A stretch of DNA of 64,000 nt from Cristatella mucedo (Eukaryota > Bryozoa > Phylactolaemata > Cristatellidae), in contig WPIO01000033.1 in the NCBI GenBank assembly GCA_009760855.2, positions 1,266,001 through 1,330,000 of the forward strand, read 5' to 3'. This document shows, in pieces, positions 1 to 11,384 of this stretch. The translations under genes were made by a program, and so were the position numbers. Numbering within the stretch: position 1 is the stretch's first letter; each line of letters starts with the position of its first letter. Below the pieces are notes generated by a model. That model was not told the origin of the DNA. It did no database searches and was given only the letters and a program-made list of their open reading frames with translations.

Positions 1-1010
1 GAGAATTGGTTATGTGGCATGGTCAAGCAGGATGATGATTTCCTAGGAGATTTCACAAGACAGACGCTGCCCCGCCAGGCTAGTAGCACATGAGTTACAA
101 GAGCATTTACAACTGACTGTATACGTGTTGAGCAAGCTAAAGAACGCCAATTAATTTAGTACAATCTGGCTAACGGTTATAATTTACCACACAAGAGAGA
201 ACATGTCATGCAATACACAATTACACGATGTGCGCTGCTAGGTATTCAGGCTGTCACACGAGCATGGATAACTATGGGAATATCTATTTACTGATGGAGC
301 AGCCTGTACCTTAAGTACATGTTCACACTTCAACCTTCCCGTGTGTCCCATGCATCAATGCCAAGGGGTAGTAGCAACGCCTCGAGGAGGGAAGCAATCT
401 GGCATAATAACCAAGCCCTGCCCAGGACGTTAGTGGCAAGGGGCTGTGCACATCAAAAGGAATACGGTCACATTGCACACGAAACCGGCAACATGGCCGA
501 GATTTCCTTGGAGGTAAGCCACAGCACGACCGGGCTATGGCACGGTTGATGAGGCATGCAAAGTAAGACATATCGCCGAGGCTGGACACAAACTGGCCCT
601 CTAGAAATAGAGGTGGTGACGAAGGCTAGTAGATGACAGGATAGGGGATGCTATTAGGAACAGGCATAAAAAACCTGTGTTCCTTGCTCGCTGCCCTGAA
701 TGGTAGGCCCTGATAAAGAGGAAAAGGTTGCGCAGAAAGACTAGGAATTGTGACTTGGCAGGATAGTGTGAAATTAAGGCTTCGGCAGCGGTGCTTCCAA
801 CAATTGACAGGTGCGAACGAGCACTGCTCTCCAGAGCAGGCGTCACCACCATGGCAGGAAGGCATGAAAAAAGTGACTGCATTTTTCATACAAAGATCAG
901 TGTGCGCACACTTTTCAACAAATGGCTCAAAGAAAACTGGGATGGCAGCGGGCGGTTGTGGTGGTCGACATGCCAGCTGCTGCGCTGCCAGGCTGTAGGG
1001 GGCCACCTAC
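1..1010. other. No gene recognised; probable intron of the Kelch-like gene
   Basis: No kelch repeat or other known domain was found in any frame. A GTAGGT donor on the minus strand at 1010-1005 closes the BACK exon, so this stretch should be the next intron. The short open frames here have no domain signature. Confidence 0.5.
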
Positions 1011-1716
1011 CGGCAAAGCCGCTGCCAGCGCCGCCCTGTCTGACGCCGAGGAGAGCTTGGTAGCGGGCACTGCAAGGCACGTCTGCAGAGCCATCTGAAC
1101 AAGCTCGACACACTCGGGCTGATTGCGCACGAGCGGCTCGCAGAGCAGGCGCCTCAGCGAGGATGGGTCCATCGCGGTAAGCCGAACGCAGAGCAGCAGA
1201 TCTCGCAGGTGAGCTCCACGGCAATGCTCAGTGTCCCAGGCCACCCAACGCAGGACTGCGCTGCACGCGACGTCCTCGCTGGCCACCTCGAGGTCGTCAC
1301 TCGAAAGGTATTCCACCAGTGCCTCAAAGGTCGTGGCCTCGGCGAATCCGTCGCACTCGGCCACCGACGCAAAGTTCTCGAGCACGTGCTGGCGGGCGCT
1401 GGCCTCCAGCTCCTTGCAGCCGTAGAGGCGAGCCAGCTCTCGCAGGCCGACACAGTTCGAGGCATGCAAGTGTCGGCCGAGAGTGAGCGCGCTGGCCTCC
1501 ACTATTGCCGGGTAGTCGAGCAGGTGGCCGGTGCGCAGGTACTCCTGGGCGTTGTCGGGCCCGATCTCAATGACACCGCTGTAGGCATACTCGATGATGC
1601 GCTTCATCACCCAAGGTGACATTCCGGAATCATATGTCACTCTGGACTCCCTGCCCTCCTGCAGATCGCTCGAGAACATGGCATCAAAGTATGGGCTGCT
1701 CACTGCCAGCACACTC
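1011..1716 (-). CDS. Kelch-like (BTB/BACK) gene, exon with BTB C-terminal half and BACK domain
   Basis: Internal exon of about 235 residues. It opens with the BTB core (SVLAVSSPYFDAMFSS), continues with the second BTB half (MKRIIEYAYSG, then LLDYPAIVEAS), and then gives a full BACK domain (SNCVGLRELARLYGCKEL, FEALVEYLSSDDL, VLRWVAWD, EPLVRNQPECVELV). BTB-BACK proteins of this family are usually substrate adaptors of Cullin-3 ubiquitin ligases, with C-terminal kelch repeats binding the substrate. The 5' edge is the acceptor TTTGTAG just before 1716, and the 3' edge is the donor GTAGGT at 1010. The reading frame runs past both edges, so no start or stop codon belongs here. The acceptor takes a phase-2 codon, exactly matching the donor of the upstream exon at 9168. 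Kelch repeats are not seen and should lie outside the window. The family call is firm; the subfamily is not assignable. Confidence 0.88.
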
Positions 1717-2495
1717 CTACAAACGGTTGCTCGCACTTGCACAGGTTCTGCACACGCAAAGACGATGGCAGCAGTAGAGAGACATTAGAGGGCCTGGAAT
1801 GGATTAAACAAAATTAGCGTGTAAAGGATACATACCGGGCTAGCCAGCAAGAACAATACAGAGCATACAAGCTTAGATTCACTTAAATTCACCAGCAATA
1901 CGTATTTTTGTTATCAAAGTAGTTCGGGTAACATATTGCATCTAACGACATCAACCTATTGAATATGATTTTTCAAAGCATATTTAGTGTGGCGCCATGG
2001 CACCTATCGATATCGGTATCGCAGCATTGGCGAGATAGATGCATTGCCGCACACACGAGGAGGAAACAGGCAAGAGGATAACTCCAGCTTCCGCTCATGC
2101 AATCAGCCGTGCAAAACCCTTTTGTCCGAGAGCCAGCCATTTATTGCCATCGATACAAACACATGGTGAATATGGCAGAGCTTGACAGCTAAGTTTACGC
2201 TACTGCCACCCGAGGCATACCTGATACTAAACACCATTTGGAACAATGGGGACTAGATAGCTAGCTGCCTCTACCAAGGCCAAGGCAAGTGGTGGAGATT
2301 CTCAAAAGACAAAAGCTCAAAAGGAAAGGATGCAAGTCAACTCGGAACGTCCCTGAGCAAAGCTACGAACATGCTGGTCAGGTCAAAGCCTCGTGTCAAC
2401 CTTGAGACATGTCTAAACACAAAATATTTTTCATCTCATCCTATCTCCCTTATTTTCATGTATTACATAACAGCATGGAAATAGTTAAAAAAAAG

Positions 2496-2622
2496 TATCA
2501 TTCGTTTGTATAGCGCCTTCAGAGAACTTAATCTCTATTCAGGTGCTTCACATGTGCCACGAGGCTCGAGTGCACGACCTCGGTAATAAAATACGATTTA
2601 CTTGACCTTAGTTAGTCGAGGC
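2496..2622 (-). mobile_element. SINE-2 fragment (tRNA-derived, LINE-1x-like tail), 5' truncated
   Basis: Read on the minus strand it has the B-box-like region (around GCACTCGAGCC) and a 3' end that matches the LINE-1x tail (gattaagttctctgaaggcgct). It resembles the copies at 46.5, 47.5 and 53.4 kb. The A-box end is lost. Confidence 0.6.
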
Positions 2623-2639
2623 GCTAGAGGAATAATAGC

Positions 2640-4449
2640 AAACGAACTTGGATAGCATGTTGACCATACCACCAGTGTTTTAGTGCTAGGGAGGATGTCG
2701 AAATGTTGAACCAGGCTGGCACACAAGGACAAGTTTAAACCAAGTTAATACAACCAATTAGTTGACTCAAGGTTTTACCTAACAAAGTCCTGTTAAAGTG
2801 ACTAGGAGTACTCAATGATCTGGCTGAGCACACACTAGCTCTACTTACAATGGCTACTAAAGTGAGTTCTCCATCACTAACTAAGGAGAGAAACAGCTCA
2901 TTCGGCATGCTTTTATGCAAACACTGATTATGCAGTCTTGGTGCAATAATGACACCTAGCACATTGTGAGTGCTAGCTAGACATTGAGAAACTGAAGCTT
3001 CCCTCCCTAAGAGATCACTGCTTCATCATTTCTTCGAAAAGAGCTCATGCATGGCAATTTCATAACCAGCCAAGGTTTCTAAACATTTTTAAACGAGTTC
3101 AGCAAAGTAACGAGATGCTCATTCAGCTAGTGGCTCAGACGGCCTGGTGAGAATACACAACCAGATGGTTAGATGCAGTAAGCCATATGCACCACGACAC
3201 CGAGCAGATGAACGCCGAGACCTGGCAGCAGGTACAAGCGACTCGACAAACTGATTAGCAGCTTATATCTGTGCACAACTGTCAGCTGACGTCCAATTGG
3301 TGATATAAAGTGATCTGCAACTACAGCAATGACCATTGCAGCAAGTGACATCAGGCAGCCGCACCTGCAGAAACCCGAATAGGAAATGAAGATCTGCCAC
3401 TACAGCTCAGTCAGGCAAAACCCTCGCCCACTTGTCCGGTAAACTAGTGTTGCAGCGGTTATGTCATTTTCGGATGAATTCAAACACTTTCAGGTACAGA
3501 TGCAGAGGTGATGACAAATCAAGAGAAGGGCTAAGCCACTGATAAAGGTAGAAGACGACGATGAAGCATTGTAAGGCAAGCCATCGAAAAAGTTGTCACA
3601 AAGAAAAACTTATAACATCCTGTTTACTAGGCATGGCATACAGACGGCAGCTTAAATAATTTTCATCAATCAAGCCTTGAAACAAATTTTACTCACATTA
3701 CAATTGACTTCGTGTGTGTTGTGGGTACCGATGGTATATTGAGCAAGAACAATTTGCATTAATGATTCAAATAAATGACTATTGCTTGCAAATAACGCAT
3801 GATTACATACACCGGTAAGTAAGATTACCAAACAATGCCAATCCAGAGCATAAATCATGAAGGCCAAAATGCAGGCTATCCCCTACTCACCGAATCAGTC
3901 ATACTTCCATTATTTTTTTTTATCCCCATGTCACTCTGCACGACATGAGTCTGTTTCTGCGAGCAGAAACTCAAGGAGGACCACCACTTACAGAGACTAT
4001 CTCATCCACAGCTAGAGCAGGCACAATAATACCCAGGACAAACCTTAAAGAAGCAAGTGGCGGACTCAAGGGAGCAGGGAGGCATTTGCCCATCCCCTTA
4101 CAGCAAGGCAGTGACCTAGACCGCCCTATATTCCTACACCCGGGGCCATCATCGACGACGAAATTACACCATAGTTCCACTCGATGAGCACCATCAAGTT
4201 CCCGTCGAATAAACTTTATAATTTTGCGCTATCATTTTTCTTTAATCGAGGGTCTAGCCCCACCCACGTTAGAATCTTTTTAGTCTTACACCCTGCACCC
4301 TACCTAAAAATTTGGCAGGCCTTGCCTCCGGATGAAAATCCTGCATACCCTACGAATGGAGCACCTTCGATAGTGACAACAGGATCTACCGGGAGACTTG
4401 CTCTTATTTACTTAGCCAATCCATCCTAACGATGTGTTTAAGAAAGATG
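2640..4449. other. Intronic stretch, nothing recognised
   Basis: Lies in the Kelch-like intron. Open frames are short, without domain motifs or convincing splice-bounded exons. The last few hundred bases may contain decayed LINE endonuclease sequence, but I could not confirm this. Confidence 0.4.
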
Positions 4450-6871
4450 CTGTGACAAGCAATTATTACCAAATCCTGCTTATCTGACCACATGCAGATC
4501 TCATTCAGTCTACAATGTGTTCCCTCCTCCTCCTCCTCTAAAATCACACGTGAATCGCGAAACCTCAAGACCCTTGACATCAATGCTGTCCGTGCGAGAA
4601 TATCTGCTTTGCCTCTGCTGCACAGTCCCCCTCGATCTGTCGTCCTCGGTAAATAGCTACGACACGACACTAGCTGACACGCTCGTCGAGTTTGCACCTC
4701 TAACTCTGACTAAGCGCACTGTGCGCCCTCACCCAGACGACCTATGGTTATGGTTACACATTAAACTAGCTAGGTCTACTAAGCAAAAGCTTGAAAAAAC
4801 ATAACACAAGATCAGGACTGACTGTCGATCGGCAGGCATACAAGGACTACTGTAGGTCGTACCAATCAATCCTAGCAAAGGCCAGATGCACAATCAAAAA
4901 ATGCTGATGTCGACGATCAACCATCTCCTCAACCGCTCCCAGATTAGCTCCCTACCTGATGATCCCTGTGATGATCTAGCTGATCGCTTCCCTCGATTCT
5001 TTGTCCAGAAGATAGACAAGATCAGGAAGTACATCCCTTCGATGGCAGCATCCCCCCTAGAATGCTGTCCCTCGATTCCTTGCAGCACTTCAATGTCTAC
5101 ATACAAGCAGGTCAGTTGTGATCTCGCCCTAAAGTTCATATCCCAATTAAAGAAAACAAGTCCTTTAGAAACTACTCCCACTGTCCGGCTTCTATGTTGT
5201 ATTAATCTGCTGCTGCAATGCATAACTAACATCACTAATATGTCATTAGACTCAGGTCATGTCCTAGCACCTTTCAGACAAGCTGTAGTCAGGCCATTAT
5301 TCAAGAAAGCGACACTACTTCCTTCTACCATTCCTATCAAACACACTGGAACGAGTCGTGGCAAACCACCTCAATTCATATATTGAAACTTAAAACCTTG
5401 CTAGTAAGTTCCAGTCTGGCTTTAGAGCTAATCACTCCACAGAGTGATGACATGACCAGGTCAGCATTGCTTCGGGTGTAAAACGACCTACTTAGGAATG
5501 CAGACAGGGGTAGAGTTTCTCTGCTTGTTTTGCTCGATCTTTCGACAGCTTTTGATACGATCGACCACCAAGTTTCTCTTAAGTGCTGCTCATCTCTGGC
5601 ACTGCAGTGCAATAGCTCAGGTCCCATCTCAGTGGGAGACTCCAGAGTATTGATGTGAATGGACAAAGATCATCTGAGGTACCTCTGAAATATGGGGCAC
5701 CTCAAGGCTCCGTGCTTGGTCCTTTTCTTTTCACGGCTTATACCCTCCCTCTTGCAGACGTGATTGCCAAGCACAATCTAGGTTTTCACTTCTATGCGGA
5801 TGACACTCAGTTGTACCTTTGCTTTGATGCCTCCCAGCCTTCGAGCACCTCAAATTCTCTCAACTCCCTTGCTGCATGTATTGATGACATCTGCACATAG
5901 ATGCATGCAAACTTTCTTAAATTGAATGACGACAAAACCAACCTAATAATTATGGGCAAACCAAGTGTGATTCAGAAATCGAAAACCTAATGCTCAAAAC
6001 CGGCTGTGCCGGCATATCTTCTGTTGAATATGCACGAAATCTAAGTGTCCTGTTCCAAAGTGACCTTTCATTAGACGACCACATCAGCTCCACAGTCAAG
6101 TCTGCCTTGCTTTCAGATACATTGCATTGCTAAAATTCGGGCTTGTTTAGATAGGGATAACACATCTAAGTTGGTCCATGCATTTGTGACATCCTGTCGT
6201 GACTTCTGTAACTCACTGCTTGCTGGTCTACCGACATGTGCACTGAGGTGCTTACAGCTGGTGCAAAACTCTACAGCTAGGGTTGTCGGTCGTGAGCATC
6301 GCAGTTGCCACATCACACCATTTCTCGCCGACCTGCATTGGCTCCCAGTCAAGCAACGAATCAACTTCAAAGTTTTGTCTCTCACTTTTAGGTCACTTCA
6401 TTCTTTGGCTCCAGCATATCTCTTAGATCTACTCCCCCACCAGGCCAAGCATCGTACCACCCGCTTTTCGGAATCCAACAGTTTAGCCCTACCTCGTACA
6501 CACCTCAAATCTTTTGGAGACCGTGCATTAAGTTCGTATGCTCCCAAAGCCTGGAACTCACTCCCGACTTGCGTCACAACATCCCCTGACTTGACCACAT
6601 TTAAAAAGAACTTAAAAACACACCTATTTAGGACAGCATTTAGCGGGTCCCTGTGATTTATCCTTAATGTGCTTATGCATGCTGACACTGCATGCTGCCA
6701 TTAACCAAACTTGCTGACCCTGTGCATGTCACCCTAATCATGTTATTCATGTTGTTTATCAAGCATTATACCACTCACCATTCGATCGTGTTTCCTTTGC
6801 TGCAAATTTAAAGCGCCTAGAAAGAGATTGAGTTCTCTGAAGGCGCTTTATCATTTATATTATTATTATTA
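4450..6871 (+). mobile_element. LINE-1x non-LTR retrotransposon copy, 5' truncated and frame-broken
   Basis: It starts within the C-terminal endonuclease region (an SDH-type motif read from about 4470, then FRNLKTLDIN-like sequence). It continues through the linker (STINHLLNRSQISSLPD) and a reverse transcriptase with a GAPQGSVLGPFLF motif near 5695 and the catalytic FYADDTQLYL near 5790. It ends with the conserved C-terminus FRTAFSGSL and a stop near 6656. The 3' UTR ends in a perfect 9-bp stem hairpin (6810-6818 with 6841-6849) and an (ATT)n tail. Several stops and frameshifts (for example around 5440, 5900 and 6100) make it inactive. It lies sense to the window and antisense to the Kelch-like gene whose intron hosts it. 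The family looks CR1/L2/Rex-like; the exact clade is not certain. Confidence 0.88.
6810..6849 (+). other. Conserved 3'-terminal hairpin of LINE-1x
   Basis: Perfect outer arms AAAGCGCCT and AGGCGCTTT, with an inner AGAGA/TCTCT pairing around a TTGAG loop region. The same structure is recognisable at most LINE-1x 3' ends in the window. It is likely the signal that its reverse transcriptase recognises on RNA. Confidence 0.75.
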
Positions 6872-7289
6872 TGCAAATGTGATAATGGTAGTGAAAACGT
6901 CATATACAGAACTAAAGCCCAAAGATTCGGCCACAGATGATGCCCATATACCCAAGATTTTATCCAATGAACCACATGAAGTAAAAAGGTATCCGTTCTG
7001 TAACCCCAGCTTAAAATGGGACAAAAGACAAAGGTAACATTGTCTCGGTAAAGTCGATAGAAGGGCTGGTAACAGCAGCAGTAGCCTGACCGTTGGCATA
7101 TTCTCTCTTGTTTTGGGCTGATTAGCCTACGATCTATGCTTGAAGGTAGCAGACTTTGAGAACATCAACCGTGTCATATGCTCTTGAATATGGTGGGGCT
7201 ATTAATGAAAAAAAGCATAACTGCTTCCTAATCCTAAACAGACTGTAGTCCGAGCCGACTAGTCAAGAGTTAGCACCGCTCTGCTGCCG

Positions 7290-7362
7290 CAGTGCCTCTT
7301 AGGACAGCAACACCCACAAAGTCTTTATGACTTTGCGGAGTTACAGAAGGAGATACAACATA
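7290..7362 (+). repeat. LINE-2x 3'-end fragment
   Basis: Matches the terminal part of LINE-2x (cacccacaaagtctttatgactttgcggagttac, then gagataca). No coding part is attached. Confidence 0.6.
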
Positions 7363-8605
7363 GAGAGTGACTCGTTCTTAACACGTGCACATACAGACTT
7401 CTCCATACCCAGACCTCAGACTAAACCAAGGACCACGACCTCTACAACACGACACTCTCAACTGGGCATCCCTACTGAAAGACAAGCGCCCTTGAACAGA
7501 AAGGCTGCACAGGTGTCTAGCATCTGCTAAGGGGGATGCTAAGTAGCTACACCAGGAGGGACGACAGTGACAAACGACTTATTTGCGAATTGAGCAAGAT
7601 TAAAGACAAAAAAGAACTAAGGGGCAAATGCCATAGATCAATTACTCCTGGTCAAAGCCCTCACAAACATTCCGTCGAATGCCCCAATTTTTTTCAAAAA
7701 TGAGACCACAGCATTCCCTTTCAAATAAACACACTTAGAATTAACTATGCATACACATTAAACATAGTACGTATCGCTAGTAAATATCTAGCCCAGTTTA
7801 GTGTAACCCGACTTTGATCTACTTCATAGTCCATCATTATTGGGTCAAATGGCTGCATAAGATAACCACAGGTCAACACCTGACATATCGAATTATAGAA
7901 TGTGGTCAAGTCTCAACATCCTGATCTGCAACATAGAATATGTAACAGGTCAGACAATACTGATTGACAAAGTCGACAATACTGATTGACTCGCGTGAGT
8001 GCAAACGATTTATCAACGATCTTGTGTAAAATAGTTGCCTTCTCTGGCTTGTTAAAGCAAGCATGCTAAGTAGAACCAGCTTAACTGCTGCAGGTCTCCA
8101 CTGCAAAACCGGCAAAACGAGTGTCCAGCATATTGCAGTGAACAAGCATCTCGGCTTGCTTTTTTTGTATGCAACCGTTACACATACTGATTACTCGACA
8201 AGAAACCGGCATATCGGGAGGGGGAGGGTACACAACCGGGGTACGGCAGCTCCCAGACCAGTTTCCTCGATACAAATCTATAGCTTCAGTATAAGAGCCA
8301 TGACTAAAAGTATGCCACATAGTCGCATCAAATCAGCCCACTTTGTTAACACCATTACTGAGTGTGGAGTGGCTGTTGCCAAAAACTACACTGGTGCCCT
8401 ACTTCGAGATCCACATCGGCAAGGACGTTTGAGATTGTGAATGCCAGAGAAGAGACTTCTCAAGCACATCAAATAAGGCCGTCTTTAGCAGCCCAGTTTC
8501 ATAAGCACTTGGATTATGCTATTCATATTTCAACCTAATTATGAGCCATTTTTGTTGTCTACAGCTAAAAGAAATTTAAGGCCTTGTTCAACTAGGGTCT
8601 AGGTC
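7363..8605. other. Intronic stretch, nothing recognised
   Basis: Still within the Kelch-like intron. No domain-bearing frame and no clear repeat boundary seen. Confidence 0.4.
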
Positions 8606-8610
8606 AGTAG

Positions 8611-8622
8611 GGAGGGAGGGAA

Positions 8623-8679
<57 letters not shown>

Positions 8680-8754
8680 GGAGGGAGGGAGAGAGGGAGG
8701 GAGGGAGGGAGGGAGGGAGGGAGGGAGGGAGGGAGGGAGGGAGGGAGAGAGAAA
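8611..8754. repeat. Compound microsatellite (GA)n then (GGGA)n
   Basis: About 50 bp of pure GA dinucleotides followed by about 70 bp of GGGA units. The Ser/Leu/Pro-rich open frames over it are microsatellite artefacts. Confidence 0.95.
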
Positions 8755-9167
8755 GACCCGGGAATTCCTTATGTTTGAACCGTACGAAATAAGCCAGATT
8801 TGAATGCTCACTCATGTCTAATTGGATTTTAAGCATGATCCTCATTAAAGAAATAAACATTCTCTCAACAGGATAGGAAAACAAATGATGGATTTCAAGA
8901 GTCACAACTATATTTGAAAATCTTAAAATGGGTCTACAATCATACAGTTTGGTGAATATCATAAGCTAAAATCATAATGATTGTTAACGATTATTAGCAA
9001 ACAGATCGACAAACCATTGCAGGCTTAGCAACATGTGGGTAGTCTCTTCACTGGTTTAAAAATATCATATAATAGAGCAACCGATCCGATCTGCAGTTCG
9101 AAATAATTCCGGTTAAAGGTCCTTCAGCCACCTACCAAATATGACACCGACGTAATCAGCAGCTTAC

Positions 9168-9305
9168 CTATGACATGGAAACTCCTCTTGACCAACACAA
9201 AGTATGGCATCGGTGAACTTTCTCTCCAGACGATACTGATTTAGTCTTGCTAGGACGTCATTGGCGTAGGTCTCGGTCCGGCAGAGGATACCGTCGTTAG
9301 TGGCA
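9168..9305 (-). CDS. Kelch-like (BTB/BACK) gene, exon with BTB N-terminal part
   Basis: Short exon of about 46 codons encoding the start of the BTB fold: a helix (LARLNQYRLERKFTDAI), then the first strand and the hallmark LCVGQEEFPCHR. It ends within an Arg codon (AG) at a good donor GTAAGC (9167-9162). Joined to the acceptor before 1716 it gives FPCHR followed by SVLAVSSPYF, the canonical BTB continuation, so the two exons are one gene with an intron of about 7.45 kb. The left edge is the acceptor TAGCAG next to 9305; an alternative TGTAG three bases earlier is possible. No ATG is present in frame, so at least one more upstream exon (higher coordinates) is needed and was not found. Confidence 0.85.
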
Positions 9306-10014
9306 CTGCTACACATAGTTGATTTGGCAGCAGCAGCAGTAACTCCCGGTCAGCAATATTCCAATCTACAACATAAACATGGCAAGCTGCAATAATGTAC
9401 CAGTGTGCGACCCACTTCAGCCCTGCAGCCCGCTTGTATGCCAGCCGAAGGATGTGAGGAAGGAGTTCCAGGACACGAATGCTCATCGCAGCGACGTCTA
9501 TACCATGGGTCAGACACCCTGGACATCCTCCAATTGAACTGCCCATACACAAACGAGTAATAAGTAATTGAATCACAAGCACAAATCCTAAAGAACTCAA
9601 GTTTCTCCTAAACTTAAAAAAACAAGCAACACATCTGACAGCCTCATACAGTACATAAACCGTTAAATAAACTATACGAAAAGTGCTGACAGCACAGCTA
9701 TGCATCTGTTCAAGGCAACTGGGCAGGTCTTTAACGAACAGTCTTTTGCATTAGAGCCATGTTTCCCAGAAACTTTTCTAGCAGGAGGAGGAGGGACAAA
9801 GGGAGGGGCAGAGTCGGTAGGGACACAGGGTCAGGTAAAAGCAATCGGCAGAAGCTGCAGTCTTCAGCTTCAGTAAAAGTATATCCTTGTCCTAAGCTCA
9901 TCTGGGCGCTCGAGAATGTACGGGCACACATCCGGCTGTAACTTCGCAGAGCCACGAGGGCTACTGCAGTCCTACATCGAAGAGCTTCCTGCTAGCGAAA
10001 TCCAAGGTTTTGCC

Positions 10015-10150
10015 GTTTCATTTGGTAGTAAATAGCCTCTGTCTCGTGCAAAAAAGAAAACAGTGAGAAGCAAGGCAGAATTGGGGTAGTCCGGGAAGTA
10101 TGTAGCATAGAGTTAGTAAGCAGAGGCTATTAAGAGAAAGAAAGTGCTAT
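10015..10150 (-). repeat. Probable decayed LINE-2x 3' UTR fragment
   Basis: The stretch with cagtgagaagcaaggcagaa and the following bases resembles the LINE-2x 3' region seen at 33000-33120 and 55850-55950. Weak match by eye. Confidence 0.35.
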
Positions 10151-10514
10151 GTTCGTTAGCAGGAGAGTCATCATTGCAATGGGAGAAGATGGCAAAGAAA
10201 TTGTGGATGTGAAGTTTCACGATCTAGTGCCTGCAGCAGAGCAAAAGCATCTCTCACCAACAGCATCTCAACGAAAAAGAGAAGCTACCGACAGAATCCA
10301 AGTACAGGCAACCAACTGGGGAGGGTGGTAGAAGGAAGGATGTCACGTGCTAACCAGTCCATGTGACACACCATGCAAGATGGACTGGGTCATTAAAAAG
10401 CTACAGCAGAAGTGCCTGCATTGTATTCTAAGGTCAGGAGCAACAAATTCCAATAACACCCTGAGGAGCACCTGAAGAGTGCCAGGGCAGTCAACATGAA
10501 GAAGAGCTGGGAGG

Positions 10515-10710
10515 CAGTGGGTGGAGCTACGAACACTGGGCCACAAGCCAAGGCTGTTCACCAAGGGGCAAAGTGCTTGCAATTCACGACCCGGGTCGTG
10601 AGTTCGAGTCCGGAAGCAGGTTATTATTTATTGCCTACTGCAAGTGGGAGTGGCAGCTGCTACCGCTCTTCTGTTGACATATAAATGAGGCTGCTGAATC
10701 AGTTGACCTA
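10515..10710 (+). mobile_element. SINE-1 copy (tRNA-derived)
   Basis: Has a B-box GAGTTCGAGTCC near 10600, an A-box-like region upstream, the diagnostic body 'tattgcctactgcaagtggg', and the 3' end 'atataaatgaggctgctgaatcag' shared with the copies at 53.5 and 63.9 kb. Confidence 0.7.
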
Positions 10711-10774
10711 TACTTTCCTTCCTTTTTTCTGGTGAGCCAAAGCGAGCGTTGGCACGTGTGCGAGGGCATGGGTT

Positions 10775-10879
10775 GTAGGACATTTACCTACCCTCCCGAC
10801 GTCCCCCCCCCTAGTGGACCCTAGGACACTCCCCCGGACATTTCCCGTATGCCCCTATGTTGATAAATGTATAACTAAG

Positions 10880-10977
<98 letters not shown>

Positions 10978-11025
10978 ATCAAATGAAGTTCACGCTCAAT
11001 TGAAATAAAATCAACTCAAGTATAA
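10775..11025. repeat. Dispersed CA-core element, copy 1
   Basis: A C-rich arm with repeated GGACATT/GGACACT-like motifs is followed by 'aatgtataactaagaa', a long (CA)n array (10881-10975), then 'tcaaatgaagttcacgctc'. The same order and flanks occur at 27045-27310, so the flanks are part of a mobile or dispersed unit and not unique sequence. Confidence 0.7.
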
Positions 11026-11271
11026 GCGGCAACTCGATAGCACGACCGACAGAGGTGGTCCGGCCAGAAAGACGGTGGCAGCGCCGGTCGACACGCCACG
11101 CCCAGTGCAACAAGTATTGTGCACTCAAAAGTTGGTTTCGGACACGTAACCATGCAAGGCATCCTCTACCAGAGGCAAGCAACCTCACCACTCTACAGGG
11201 CATGCACAAAGACGCACGCACGTACAAGCATACTCCCACAACAGTGTCACTGCCATTGGGATTTTTGAGTG

Positions 11272-11286
11272 CCCCCCCCCCCCCCC
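11272..11286. repeat. C15 homopolymer
   Basis: Uninterrupted run of 15 cytosines, a likely length-variable and sequencing-error-prone site. Confidence 0.9.
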
Positions 11287-11384
11287 GCCTCCCTCAATGC
11301 CTGCAGCCAGTACAATGAAATAATTCACGAGCACCACTAGGCATGCGGAAGCGACCCGATAACTAAGATCTAGTCAGTTATTTT

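Noticed and set aside
1-1000. Search for kelch repeats downstream of the BACK exon
   Set aside because: No GG-x-W-type kelch motif in any minus-strand frame; presumed to lie outside the window.
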